The notes: generated from the sequence alone by a model not told the origin. Counted from the first letter of the stretch, positions 32,405-41,034 are shown. The stretch: 45,861 bases of DNA from Halorubrum sp. (GCA_028275105.1 JAQCNI010000052.1:1-45861); one strand, 5' to 3'. Numbers and translations: made by a program.

Positions 32405-33037
32405 CTACCCGAGAGCCGCCACGACCGTCATCATCCCGCCAAGCGCCGCCGCCGGAATCGTGAGGTTATCGTCCACGGCGACCCCGCCGACGATCGCCGG
32501 GAGTCCGTCAGCGACCGCCGCGCCGGCCGCGCCGACGACGGCGACGGCCGGGCCGAGCCGCGTTCCGAACGCCGGGACCGAGAAGGGGATGGCGAGCGCG
32601 ACACAGATGACGAACATCGTGCCGACCACCGCCGGGCGTTTCGCCTCCCTCGGCCCGTTGTCGGCGAGCGCACCGCTTATCGGGTCGCCGACGGAGAGCA
32701 TCCACATCGCCGGGATCACGGTCGTCGGGCTCGCGACCGACGTGTTCGCGAGCAGCACGATCCCGGTCATGCTGGCCTGATACAGGGCGTACCCGGCGAC
32801 GTCGTCCGACTCGTACTCCCGGGTCAACCCCCGGTACGCCGCGTGGTCGAGCCCGACGACGAGTCGGAGGAGCTCGAGGACGACGACGACGACGAGCCCG
32901 GCGACGAGCAGCGCACCCGTCTCCGCCCACGAGATCCAGTCAAGCAAGTACGGGACGGGATACAGCGTCCCGCCGGCGTGGACGAGCCGCCGCTCGAACT
33001 CCACGCGTTCGCGCCACGCCGCCGCCGGGAGCGCCAC
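32405..33037 (-). CDS. Dolichol-kinase / CTP-transferase-like membrane protein
   Basis: 210 residues, six to seven spans. FERRLVHAGGTLYPVPYLL at the start and MWMLSVGDPISGALAD in the middle are the CTP:dolichol/phytol kinase-type motifs; TREYESDDVAGYALYQASM resembles the archaeal subgroup. It may phosphorylate a polyprenol for glycosylation or membrane-lipid synthesis. The GTG start is two bases after the glyS stop. Confidence 0.72.
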   Translation of the reverse strand: MALPAAAWRERVEFERRLVHAGGTLYPVPYLLDWISWAETGALLVAGLVVVVVLELLRLVVGLDHAAYRGLTREYESDDVAGYALYQASMTGIVLLANTSVASPTTVIPAMWMLSVGDPISGALADNGPREAKRPAVVGTMFVICVALAIPFSVPAFGTRLGPAVAVVGAAGAAVADGLPAIVGGVAVDDNLTIPAAALGGMMTVVAALG

Positions 33038-33039
33038 GG

Positions 33040-34842
33040 TCAGTTCGTCGTCGTCTCGACGTCCGTCTCGACGGAGTCGTATCGCTCCGAGAGCGAGACG
33101 AACTCGCCGCCCGCGCGAAGCGTGGCCAACTCGGCCGCCAACTCCCCGACGGGAACCCGGACCTGTGCGGCCGAGTCGCGCTCACGAACGGTGACCGTCT
33201 CGGGGCCGTCGCCCTCGATCCCGTCGCGGTCGACCGTGACACAGAACGGGGTGCCGACCTCGTCCTGCCGGCGGTATCGGCGCCCGATCGACCCCGAGTC
33301 GTCGTACGCGACCGAGAGGCCGGCCGCCCGGAGGTCGTCGGCGACCCGCGTTGCGAGCTCGACGAGCCGGTCGTCGTTCGTCACCAGCGGGAAGACGGCG
33401 GCGTCGCGCGGGGCGACCTCGGGCTCCAACGCGAGGTAGGTCCGCTCCTCGCCGTCGACCTCGTCGGTCTCGTAGGCGTGCGCGAGCAGCGTCTGAACCG
33501 TCCGCCCGACGCCGAACGAGGGCTCGACGACGTGTGGGGTGATGTGCTCGCCGTTCTCGGTGGTCTCCTCGACGGCGAAGTTCGCGACGTCGGCGTCGAC
33601 CTCGTGCGTCTCGGCGTCGTCGCCCTCGCCGATTTCGACGGTCACGGTCTCACCCTCGAAAGCGCCGGGGTCGCGGCCGGCGAGCGTTTCGAGCGCGTCC
33701 GCGACCGCGGCGGCGTCGCCGCCGAACTCGGGGCCGAGCACTGACATGTCCGGGTCGACGGTCGCGCGTTCGACCGTCTTCGGCTCGTCGTAGCGCTTGA
33801 ACACCGTGAACGCGTCGTCGCCGTGCTCGCCGTGTTTCGAGAGGTCGTAGTCGCCGCGGTACGCGAACCCCGCGATCTCGATCCAGTCGCCGCCGACTTC
33901 GCTTTCGGCGTCCCAGCAGTCGGCGGCGTAGTGGGCCCGTTCGCCGGCGAGGTGTTGGCGGAACCGGAACCGGTCCATGTCGACGCCGACGCGCTCGTAC
34001 CACTCCCGGGCGACGCCGAGGTAGTAGCCGACCCACGCCGAGCCGATGGTCCCGTCCGCGACCGCCTCGCCGACCGTCGTATCGCGGTACTCGCCGTCCG
34101 CGGCCGCCTGTTCGTCCGCGGGGTACAGTCGGACGTCGACGTCGGCAACCCGGTCCAGCGGTGGTTCGTCCGTCTCGGGGTCGATGAACTGCTCGAGTTC
34201 CGCCTGCGTGAACTCCCGAAGCCGGAGCAGGCCCCCACGCGGCGAGATTTCGTTGCGGTACGCCGGCCCGATCTGGGTGATCCCGAACGGGAGACTCCCC
34301 CGGGCGTACTCCTTCAGGCGGGGGAACTCGACGAATATCCCCTGGGCCGTCTCCGGGCGAAGGTAGCCCGGGTGGGCGTCGCCCGGGCCGATGTCGGTCG
34401 CAAACATGAGGTTAAAATTCTCGACGTCCCGGCCCGCGAGCGCGACCCCACAGGACGGGCACGCGACGTCGTGCTCGTGGATCAGGTCCTCGACCGCCCC
34501 GCCCGACAGCGACTCGGCGTCCTCGAAGTCGGTCGCGTCCTCGACGAGGTGGTCCGCGCGGCTGGACTCGCCACACTCACCGCACTCGACGAGCATGTCG
34601 TCGAACCCGTCGAGGTGGCCCGACGCCTCGAAGACGGCTTCCGGCATCACCGTCGGGGCCTCGATCTCGCGGTTCCCCTCCTTTCGGGTGAATCGGTCGC
34701 GCCACGCCTCCTCGACGTTTCGCTTCAGGGCCGCCCCCTGTGGCCCGAACGTGTAGAAACCGGCGGTGCCGCCGTACGCCCCGTTCGCCCCGAAGAAGAA
34801 CCCGCGACGCTTCGCGAGTTCGGCGAGTGCCCCGCCGGCCAT
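33040..34842 (-). CDS. glyS: Glycyl-tRNA synthetase
   Basis: 600 residues, archaeal/eukaryotic alpha2 type. The class II core shows RPETAQGIFVEFPRL, QIGPAYRNEISPRGGLLRLREF (motif 2) and PHVVEPSFGVGRTVQTLL (motif 3). A zinc-like insertion has VECGECGESSRAD and VACPSCGVAL. The C-terminal anticodon-binding domain has PRDAAVFPLV. The ATG at 34842 (MAGGALAELAKRRGF) overlaps the TGA of the CBS gene. Open frame upstream of 34842 belongs to the CBS gene in another frame. Confidence 0.95.
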   Translation of the reverse strand: MAGGALAELAKRRGFFFGANGAYGGTAGFYTFGPQGAALKRNVEEAWRDRFTRKEGNREIEAPTVMPEAVFEASGHLDGFDDMLVECGECGESSRADHLVEDATDFEDAESLSGGAVEDLIHEHDVACPSCGVALAGRDVENFNLMFATDIGPGDAHPGYLRPETAQGIFVEFPRLKEYARGSLPFGITQIGPAYRNEISPRGGLLRLREFTQAELEQFIDPETDEPPLDRVADVDVRLYPADEQAAADGEYRDTTVGEAVADGTIGSAWVGYYLGVAREWYERVGVDMDRFRFRQHLAGERAHYAADCWDAESEVGGDWIEIAGFAYRGDYDLSKHGEHGDDAFTVFKRYDEPKTVERATVDPDMSVLGPEFGGDAAAVADALETLAGRDPGAFEGETVTVEIGEGDDAETHEVDADVANFAVEETTENGEHITPHVVEPSFGVGRTVQTLLAHAYETDEVDGEERTYLALEPEVAPRDAAVFPLVTNDDRLVELATRVADDLRAAGLSVAYDDSGSIGRRYRRQDEVGTPFCVTVDRDGIEGDGPETVTVRERDSAAQVRVPVGELAAELATLRAGGEFVSLSERYDSVETDVETTTN

Positions 34843-35690
34843 CAGAGCCCCTCCAGCAGGTCGATATCCCGGACGATGCCCGCGAGGTCGGTGCCGTTCA
34901 CGAGCGGAACTTGTTCGATATCGTTGGTGATCAGCTCTTGGGCGACCTCCCGGGCGAGGCGCGCCCCGTTGACCGTGATCGGGTCGTCGGTCATGAAGTG
35001 ACGGGTCGCCCCCGCCGGGATCTCGACGTTCCGGGTCGGGAGGTACCGCGCGCCGGTCGCCTTGATCCCCTCCCAGGACCACTCGGAGTCCTGCTCGGCG
35101 ATCGAGTCGCCCGTGCTCGCCTCCCCCTCGACGACGCGGGCGACGTCGAGGATGTCGACCTCGGTGAGGATCCCCGACATCGCCGCGTCGTCGTCGAGGA
35201 CGATGGCGTACGGCACGCGGGCGAGCCCGATCTCGCGCTCGGCCACCGGCAGCGGCGTTTCCGCGTGCGTCGCGTTGACCGCCTCCGTGGCGAGTTCTCC
35301 GACCTGCCGGTCGCCGTCGGCTTCGTCGCGGGCGATGGCGCGCACGACGTCAGTGACGGTGAGGATTCCCACGAGTGCGTCGCCGTCGACGACCGGAAGC
35401 CGGCGCGACCGTTCGGCGAGCATCGTCGCGGCCGCCCCCTCGAGGGAGGCGTCGGTCGTCGTCGTCGGCACCTCCCGCATCAACAGCGCGAGCTGGTCCT
35501 CGTCGGGCTGGTCGATGAGGTCGTCCCGCGAGACGAGCCCGCGGTACACCTCCTCGCCGTCGACGTCCTTCACGACCGGGACCGACGAGAAGCCGTACTC
35601 CTGGAGGTACCCCAGCACATCGTTTCGGCTCCCCGGAATCTCGACGACGACGAGATCCGACCGCGGCGTCATGGCGTCGGATACGTTCAT
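34842..35690 (-). CDS. Four-CBS-domain protein
   Basis: 282 residues made of four CBS motifs: SSVPVVKDVDGEEVYRGLVS, RRLPVVDGDALVGILTVTDV, YAIVLDDDAAMSGILTEVDI and EQVPLVNGTDLAGIVRDIDL. CBS tandems bind adenine nucleotides or SAM. Overlap with glyS by ATGA shows co-translation; I recall this gene pair across haloarchaea. A nucleotide sensor tied to aminoacylation is a guess. GGATACAAG about 30 bases upstream is a possible TATA box. Confidence 0.86.
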   Translation of the reverse strand: MNVSDAMTPRSDLVVVEIPGSRNDVLGYLQEYGFSSVPVVKDVDGEEVYRGLVSRDDLIDQPDEDQLALLMREVPTTTTDASLEGAAATMLAERSRRLPVVDGDALVGILTVTDVVRAIARDEADGDRQVGELATEAVNATHAETPLPVAEREIGLARVPYAIVLDDDAAMSGILTEVDILDVARVVEGEASTGDSIAEQDSEWSWEGIKATGARYLPTRNVEIPAGATRHFMTDDPITVNGARLAREVAQELITNDIEQVPLVNGTDLAGIVRDIDLLEGL

Positions 35691-35824
35691 GCCCGCCTTT
35701 CAGCGTCGCTCCTCTTGTATCCCCCGAAGGGGACCGACCTCCGTACCCCCGGTCACCGGTTCCGACGCCGATCGGCCGTCGTCCCGCGATCCCACACCCG
35801 GTACTCGGCATCGGTTCGCAACCG

Positions 35825-35850
35825 TTTTAACCTAGTGTGAATTGATCACA
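35825..35850 (+). promoter_or_regulatory. TATA plus TGTGA-N5-TCACA palindrome at the transcript start
   Basis: TTTTAA (35825-35830) lies 24-29 bases before the ATG at 35854. TGTGAATTGATCACA (35836-35850) is an inverted repeat with a five-base centre that covers the predicted start of transcription, a place typical of repressor binding. Confidence 0.5.
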
Positions 35851-35853
35851 AAC

Positions 35854-36102
35854 ATGTCACGGAGTTCCACCCCGTGGGACGACCCGGACCCCGACCGCCG
35901 GCGGACGGGGCTCCCGACACGACCGGAGACGACGGACCCCGGTCCGACGGGACCGGGGCCGGCCGCGCCCTCCAACGACGTAATGGCCTCCATCGACTCC
36001 TCGTCGTCCCGACCGGCGCTCGTGATCGCCGACGTCTCCCGCGAGGACGCGTGGGTCTCCGTCGACGAGACCGACGCGACGGTCCTCGAGGAGTGGTGCT
36101 GA
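35854..36102 (+). CDS. Small haloarchaeal protein (possibly DUF7556)
   Basis: 82 residues. The first half is a Pro/Gly-rich, disordered stretch. The second half, VMASIDSSSSRPALVIADVS then AWVSVDETDATVLEEW, looks like a conserved small beta domain that I associate with a haloarchaeal DUF. The leaderless start is supported by TTTTAA 24-29 bases upstream. Confidence 0.62.
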   Translation: MSRSSTPWDDPDPDRRRTGLPTRPETTDPGPTGPGPAAPSNDVMASIDSSSSRPALVIADVSREDAWVSVDETDATVLEEWC

Positions 36103-36154
36103 GGCCGGCCGGTCCACCATTCCACGTCACCGTCCGGCCGTCTTCGGCCGCCGC

Positions 36155-37057
36155 TCACTCGTTCCGGAGCCCCTGCCCGGTCTCCCACGCCCGGATCACC
36201 GCCGCGAGGGTTCGGGCGGTCGGCACTGACGTCCCTCGCACGTCGGCACGTTCGGTGACGGCCCCGTAAATCGCGTCGACCTCGGTCCGTCGCCCGGCCG
36301 CGACGTCCTCGGCCATCGACGAGCGGTTCGCCGCCGTCTCGTCGGCGACGCGCTCGACGGCGTCGACTGCGTCCGCATCGGCCAAGTCGATCCCCTCGGC
36401 GCGGGCGATCCGCGCGACCTCGCGGGCCGCTTCCCGGGCGACGCCGCCGGCGGGCCCCCCGACCGTCTCCCCGTTCGTGACCCGCGCGAGCGCCGACGGA
36501 CCGTTGATCCCCGCGTTGACTGCGAGCTTCTCGTACCGGCGTCGAGGCATGTCGGCGGCGGCGGTTGCGGCGACGCCGGCGTCCGCGAACACCCGATTGA
36601 TCCGGGCCGCGAGCGGGTCCATGCCCCCGGTGAGCGCGCCGACGGCGATCTCGCCGACCCCCGTACACCGGACGTGGCCGGGGTCGATGAGCCGCGCACC
36701 GTGGCTCGTCGTCCCGGCGAGCACCGGTGGTTCCAGCGCCGCGACGAGCCGCTCCTCGGTGAGTCCGTTCTGGAGCGAGCAGACGACATCGTACTCGCCG
36801 GTCGCGAGCGCTCGGGCCGCCGAGGCGATGTCGTACGCCTTCGTCGTGACGAGCGCGAGGTCGGCCGATCGGTGTGACCCGTCGGTGAGCGCCCGCGGTC
36901 GAACGTGCGCCTCAACCGCGCCGTCGATCCGGAGCCCGTCGTCCCGCACCCGCCGCATGTGCGGGTCGCGCCCGACGAGGGTGACGTCGTGGGCGCGCGC
37001 CAGCAACCCCCCGACGAGGCTTCCCAGCGCGCCCGCACCGTAGACGAGGACCTCCAT
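36155..37057 (-). CDS. panE: 2-dehydropantoate 2-reductase
   Basis: 300 residues. NADPH-binding VYGAGALGSLVGGLLARAH opens the Rossmann domain; NGLTEE, the catalytic lysine in RYEKLAVNAGINGPSAL and the C-terminal helical domain are as in PanE. It reduces ketopantoate to pantoate for coenzyme A. The ATG at 37057 (MEVLVYGAG) is preferred to a GTG four codons earlier because the Rossmann strand begins at once. Confidence 0.9.
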   Translation of the reverse strand: MEVLVYGAGALGSLVGGLLARAHDVTLVGRDPHMRRVRDDGLRIDGAVEAHVRPRALTDGSHRSADLALVTTKAYDIASAARALATGEYDVVCSLQNGLTEERLVAALEPPVLAGTTSHGARLIDPGHVRCTGVGEIAVGALTGGMDPLAARINRVFADAGVAATAAADMPRRRYEKLAVNAGINGPSALARVTNGETVGGPAGGVAREAAREVARIARAEGIDLADADAVDAVERVADETAANRSSMAEDVAAGRRTEVDAIYGAVTERADVRGTSVPTARTLAAVIRAWETGQGLRNE

Positions 37058-37133
37058 GAACGGGTACACGGCCCGGTCCGGAAAAGGGATATCGGTGCCC
37101 GGGGGGCCGCCGTCGGTTCGACGGCTTGCCCGG

Positions 37134-38354
37134 TCAGTTCTTCAGCCCGCTCCCGGTCAGCGGGACGATGACGTCCTCGTCGGCGTCGATCGCCCCGCAC
37201 TCGCGGAGGTCACGCAACGCCGCGGGTGCGACCGCGCAGGTCGGCTCGGTGTAGAACCCCGCGGCATGAAGCCGGTCGAGTTCCCGGTTCCCGGCCGCCT
37301 CGGTGACCGCGACCGCGTCGCCGTCCGTATCGGCCATCGCCGTCAGGATCCCGTCCATCCGCACCGGGTCGGCGATCCGGATCCCGTCGGCCGCCTCGTT
37401 GACCGCGCCGGTCGGGTCGGCCGCCTCCGGTCCGTGAAGCTCCCGGACGATCGGCGCGATCCCGGCCGCCTGCGCGCCGTACAGCCGCGGCAGGTCGTCG
37501 ACCCATCCCGCCTCGTGGAGCCGGCGGAACCCCCAGTACGCGCCGAGCAGGAGGGTCCCGTGTCCGAGCGGGGTCACGACCGCGTCCGGGGCCGCCCAGT
37601 CGCGCTGGTAGGCGACCTCGTAGGCGAACGCGGCGGCACCCTCGAGGAAGGCGGGGTTCCACGCGTGGCTCGCGTACCAGGCCGATCCGGTGCCGGACTC
37701 GGCGTCGTTTCCGTCGGCTCCGGAACCGCGGTCGTTGGCTTCCGAACCGCGGTCGTCGTCCCCCACCTCCTCGGTCACCGCCGCGACACACGCGTCGGTC
37801 ACGTCCGCCCGGGTTCCCTCGATCCGGACCGGGGTCGCGCCCGCCCGCCGGATCGCCCGGAGTTTGGCCGCCTTGACGTCGGCCGGGACGTACACCTCTG
37901 CGTCGATCCCGGCGCGGGCCGCGTACGTCGCGATCGCGGCCCCCGCGTTGCCCGAGGAGTCCTCGACGATCCGGTCGACGCCGAGTTCGCGGGCCCGCGT
38001 AAGCGTCGTCGTCGCGCCCCGGTCCTTGAACGAGCCGGTCGGAAACACGTACTCCAGTTTGAACGCCGCGTCCCAGCGGTCGGCGTCGACGAGCGGCGTC
38101 GTCCCCCCGCCGAGCGTCACCCGGTCGTCGGGGTCGTCGCCGACGGGATAGAACGCGTCGAACGCCCACTGTCCCGCCCGGGCATCGAACGCCGTCGGGT
38201 CCGGCGGGTCCCCGTCCGGCACCGGCGGATCGGCGAAGCGGAGCGGCGACCCGCAGGTACAGCGCCATCGGTCGTGGAACCGCTCCCCGCAGGCGGGACA
38301 CTCCAGGGCGGTCGGCGACGCCGGGGCGGCGTCGCGGCCGTTCGATCTCTCCAT
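37134..38354 (-). CDS. Threonine synthase-like PLP enzyme
   Basis: 406 residues, fold type II. An N-terminal zinc ribbon (LECPACGERFHDRWRCTCGS) precedes the catalytic domain with the PLP lysine in FPTGSFKDRGATTTL, the phosphate loop EDSSGNAGAAIATYAARAG and a C-terminal VPLTGSGLKN. A serine/aspartate/glycine-rich insertion (about residues 200-228, two DRGSxAxD units) interrupts the domain just before WYASHAWNPAF. It forms threonine from O-phosphohomoserine, or is a paralogue acting on a similar phospho-amino acid. Overlaps the next gene by ATGA. Confidence 0.86.
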   Translation of the reverse strand: MERSNGRDAAPASPTALECPACGERFHDRWRCTCGSPLRFADPPVPDGDPPDPTAFDARAGQWAFDAFYPVGDDPDDRVTLGGGTTPLVDADRWDAAFKLEYVFPTGSFKDRGATTTLTRARELGVDRIVEDSSGNAGAAIATYAARAGIDAEVYVPADVKAAKLRAIRRAGATPVRIEGTRADVTDACVAAVTEEVGDDDRGSEANDRGSGADGNDAESGTGSAWYASHAWNPAFLEGAAAFAYEVAYQRDWAAPDAVVTPLGHGTLLLGAYWGFRRLHEAGWVDDLPRLYGAQAAGIAPIVRELHGPEAADPTGAVNEAADGIRIADPVRMDGILTAMADTDGDAVAVTEAAGNRELDRLHAAGFYTEPTCAVAPAALRDLRECGAIDADEDVIVPLTGSGLKN

Positions 38355-39310
38355 CAGTACCGGTCCACGTTGGTGCCGACCGAGCAGACGTACTCGCCGG
38401 CGGCGACCTGGGGGAGCCGTCTGGTCCGCCAGAAGATCCCGTCGGCGTCGGCGGTGACGGTTCCCTTGTCCTCCCCGAAGACGTCCGTCACCTCGAACAG
38501 GGTGTCACCCGCCGACACTCGGTCGCCGAGTTCGGGTTCGAATCGGACGAGTCCGCCGGCGGGCGACCCGTACTGGTCGAACCCCCGGGCTCGGACCTGT
38601 GACTCCACGTCGACGTCGCCGTCGAGGAACCCGTAGTGGCGCAACACGTTGAACACTCCGTCGACGCCGTACCGTATCGACTCCTCGTCCCAGCCGACCG
38701 CCCCGCCGAGTTCGGGGTCTATCGTCGGGATCCCCTGATCTGGGGCGGCTCGGGCGAGCTGACCGTCGGGCCCCTTGATGTCGAGGACGTACCCGCAGCC
38801 GAACACCTTTGCGAGCTGGAGGCAGTCGCCGTGGCGGTGGTGTCTGACCCCACACCGAACCCGCGTCTCGTTTATCATCCGGCTCGTCGACCCCTGGTGG
38901 AGGTCGATCACGAGGTCCGCTCGCTTCGCGGCCTGAAACGTCGCGTGGGCGATCCGCGCGCTCGTCGTCCCGTCGGCCTCGCCGGGATAGCCGCGGTTCA
39001 TCTTCCGGTCGTCGATCGGGTTCCGGTGTTCCGCGACCTGAAATGCGAAGTAGTTCACGATCCCCACGACGAGTACCGCCCCCGACAACTCCGTTGGGTC
39101 GATCCGGGGAACGACCCGGCGTACCACGCCCAATCCGTTGAGCTCGTCGCCGTCGCTGACCGCCTGTATGTACAGCGTCTCCCCGTCGTCCGCGCCGTTG
39201 ATGACGGCGACCGGCAGTCCGACGGGACTTCCGTCCCGGGTTTCACCCACCTCGAGACGGCCGGTGTCCGCCCCGCCGGGCGGGGCCCGTGCCGTTCCCA
39301 GCGTGATCAT
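38354..39310 (-). CDS. Succinylglutamate desuccinylase / aspartoacylase family protein
   Basis: 318 residues. GDELNG and VIDLHQGSTSRM mark the zinc carboxypeptidase-like fold, with NRGYPGEADGT nearby and a C-terminal beta-barrel (GDRVSAGDTLFEVTDVFGE). In classic AstE/AspA the first zinc motif is HGxE; here it reads SDGDE, so the first His is absent while the later His is kept. I start at ATG 39310 (MITLGTARAPPG); ATG 39358 is possible. Substrate unknown. Coupled to the threonine synthase-like gene. Confidence 0.8.
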   Translation of the reverse strand: MITLGTARAPPGGADTGRLEVGETRDGSPVGLPVAVINGADDGETLYIQAVSDGDELNGLGVVRRVVPRIDPTELSGAVLVVGIVNYFAFQVAEHRNPIDDRKMNRGYPGEADGTTSARIAHATFQAAKRADLVIDLHQGSTSRMINETRVRCGVRHHRHGDCLQLAKVFGCGYVLDIKGPDGQLARAAPDQGIPTIDPELGGAVGWDEESIRYGVDGVFNVLRHYGFLDGDVDVESQVRARGFDQYGSPAGGLVRFEPELGDRVSAGDTLFEVTDVFGEDKGTVTADADGIFWRTRRLPQVAAGEYVCSVGTNVDRY

Positions 39311-39526
39311 TACCTGAACGTGGGTCGGCGGCCCCTTTACCCGTTCGATCCTCGCCATGACCACGGGCGAGGGTCTTTGCTACGACCACGGATAGGGGGC
39401 CTTGTCACGATCATACATGGGCCCTCGCCGCGGCCCATGTGACCCGAACGGCCGGTTCGTGTGCCGGATCCGACGCCCATCCGACGACACGGTTATCGGT
39501 CGGGTGTTCGTATACCCCTCCGTACG

Positions 39527-40324
39527 ATGGCGTCCGACAGCGGCCACGACGACGCACGATACCTCGCCGGATCGCCGGTCCGGGTTGCGATCCTTCGCGT
39601 CCTCCGCCGGGACCCTCGCCGTCCGGCGGCGCTGACGGACGCGATCGATGCGACGCGAACGACCGTCCAGCGGATCCTCGCCGGCTTCCGCGAGCGACGC
39701 TGGGTGGTCAAGCGCGACGGGGCGTACCACGTCACGCCGGTCGGAGAACGCGTTCACGACGCCTACGAGGCGCTGCTCTCCGAGGTCGAGAACGCCGACC
39801 GGTACGGCCGGTTCGCCGCGGACCTCGAACGGGCGGGCGTGGGGTTCCCCGCCGCCGGACTCGACGCCGGCGAGTTGACGGCTGCGACGCGGCGGAACCC
39901 GCTCGCCGCCGTCGACCGGGTCGTCGAACTGATCCGCGATGCGGTCGGGACACACGTCCGTGCCGTCTCGCCGATCGTGACCCGCCAGTTCAACGAGGCG
40001 GCCGCCGACGTCCTTGACGAGGGTGCGAGCGTGGACCTGGTGATCGACCGCGCGGTTCTGAACACGTCGGTCGAGGAGTTCGGGCCCGCGACCGACCGGG
40101 CGTTGACCGACGACGACGCGACCGTGTACGTCGCGCCGGAGCCACTCGACTACGGACTGTTCCGCTACGACGATCTCGCCTGCGTGTTGTCGTACGACGA
40201 GCGGAACAATCCCCGGAGCGTGTTCGAATCGACGGACCCGGCAGTGCTCGACTGGGCCGACGAACGATTCGAGGACGTGCTCGCGGACGCCACCCGGCTC
40301 CCGGCGGCCATCGAAAACGCCTGA
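39527..40324 (+). CDS. HTH regulator with FilR1-type sensor domain
   Basis: 265 residues. Winged HTH at about 12-80: SPVRVAILRVLRRDP, LTDAIDATRTTVQRILAGF, ERRWVVKRDGAYHVTPVGE. The rest matches in type the ligand domain found in FilR1/methanogenesis regulator-like proteins of haloarchaea (PIVTRQFNEAAADVL, then a beta-rich end). I prefer ATG 39527 (MASDSGHDD). Divergent from the AstE-like operon, which may be its target. Confidence 0.8.
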   Translation: MASDSGHDDARYLAGSPVRVAILRVLRRDPRRPAALTDAIDATRTTVQRILAGFRERRWVVKRDGAYHVTPVGERVHDAYEALLSEVENADRYGRFAADLERAGVGFPAAGLDAGELTAATRRNPLAAVDRVVELIRDAVGTHVRAVSPIVTRQFNEAAADVLDEGASVDLVIDRAVLNTSVEEFGPATDRALTDDDATVYVAPEPLDYGLFRYDDLACVLSYDERNNPRSVFESTDPAVLDWADERFEDVLADATRLPAAIENA

Positions 40325-40348
40325 GTGGGGCCCGATCCCACTTGGAGC

Positions 40349-40438
40349 CTATCCGTCGGCTCCCCGGCGCTCGGGTTCGAAGTTGGCCGGAACCACGGTG
40401 AGGTGGTCGATGCCGAGCGTCGGCGTTTTGATCGTCAT
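40349..40438 (-). CDS. Possible 29-residue microprotein
   Basis: The frame starts MTIKTPTLGIDHLTVVPANF and ends with TAG at 40349. The start of glyoxalase/VOC proteins looks similar (GIDHLTVV), but there is no room for a domain. An AATCTTTT element about 30 bases upstream would allow a leaderless transcript. The protein-like composition, unlike a chance high-GC frame, is the main support; it could also be the stump of a decayed gene. Confidence 0.33.
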   Translation of the reverse strand: MTIKTPTLGIDHLTVVPANFEPERRGADG

Positions 40439-40733
40439 GATCCTACTCGAACGTCGACGTCCGACGGTGAAAAGATTACCCATACGCATAACACATCTGG
40501 CGGTCCGGGGCTGATACGCGGTGGTTATCGCGAGATTGATCCGGGGTCGGTCCCGGTCCGGGGACGCGGCGGTTCGAAAGGTCGTCGGACCCGTGTATCT
40601 CCGCTCCAGCACCCCCATCCCGGTGGAGCGTGGTGGGCCGTCCCGAGGTACTCTACGGGGATCCCATAGAAGACTTCCCACACCCAAACAGGACTCGCTT
40701 AGTACAGTCGAGGGAACGACCGATCCGTGGTGC
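40439..40733. other. Gene-free spacer with one hairpin
   Basis: No convincing coding frame. CGCTCCA (40602-40608) pairs with TGGAGCG (40624-40630) around a 15-base loop. Composition is mixed, with A/T-richer patches near 40480-40510 and 40660-40700. It leads directly into repeat copy C. Confidence 0.4.
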
Positions 40734-41034
40734 GGTGGCGCGCTCCGGTGAGCGTCCGACGGACGCGAACCCGAGCGCGAGGGAGTCGGTCGCCCGGAGC
40801 AACGCGAAGGACGACCGACGAGGCTGGGGTGGCGTGAGGTTGCGGTGCTGTGCGGTCGGGGTGGGACTCAAAGGGGCAGCCGCGAGGACGAACCCCAGCG
40901 ACGCAAGGACCGCAGGAGCGAGCAACGCGAGCGACGAGGACCGCAGCGAGGTGCGGGAGTCGTGCGAGGGCGACCGAAGGAAGCCCTCGATTGGCGAACG
41001 GCGCAGCCGTGAGCCCTCGCGGCTGGGGCTTTGG
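40734..41034 (+). repeat. Dispersed structured repeat, copy C
   Basis: Runs from GGTGGCGCGCTCC to GGCTGGGGCTTTGG in 301 bases. It shares with copy B the order GAGGCTGGGG, GGCGTGAGG, GGGGTGGGAC, CAAAGGGGCAGCC, GACGCAAGGACCGCAGG, GAGCAACGCGAGCGAC, GAGGACCGCAGCGA, then the nearly identical 78-base 3' part with GAGGGC/GCCCTC and ACGGC/GCCGT stems. The ten-base hairpin of copy B is replaced by CGGTCG/CGACCG, still able to pair. Confidence 0.75.

Noticed and set aside
33823..35001. 392-codon plus-strand frame under glyS
   Set aside because: Antisense artefact; GlyRS motifs 2 and 3 lie on the other strand.
34843..35082. N-terminal extension of GlyRS
   Set aside because: It overlaps the CBS gene in another frame; ATG 34842 starts the conserved LAELAKRRGF segment and overlaps the CBS stop.
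37056..38636. 526-codon plus-strand frame under the threonine synthase-like gene
   Set aside because: Antisense to a PLP enzyme with intact motifs; Arg/Val/Asp-rich mirror composition.
25721..41034. Composite transposon bounded by repeat copies B and C
   Set aside because: The 15 kb between holds core genes (RNB nuclease, glyS, panE) in normal composition, and no target duplication is visible.
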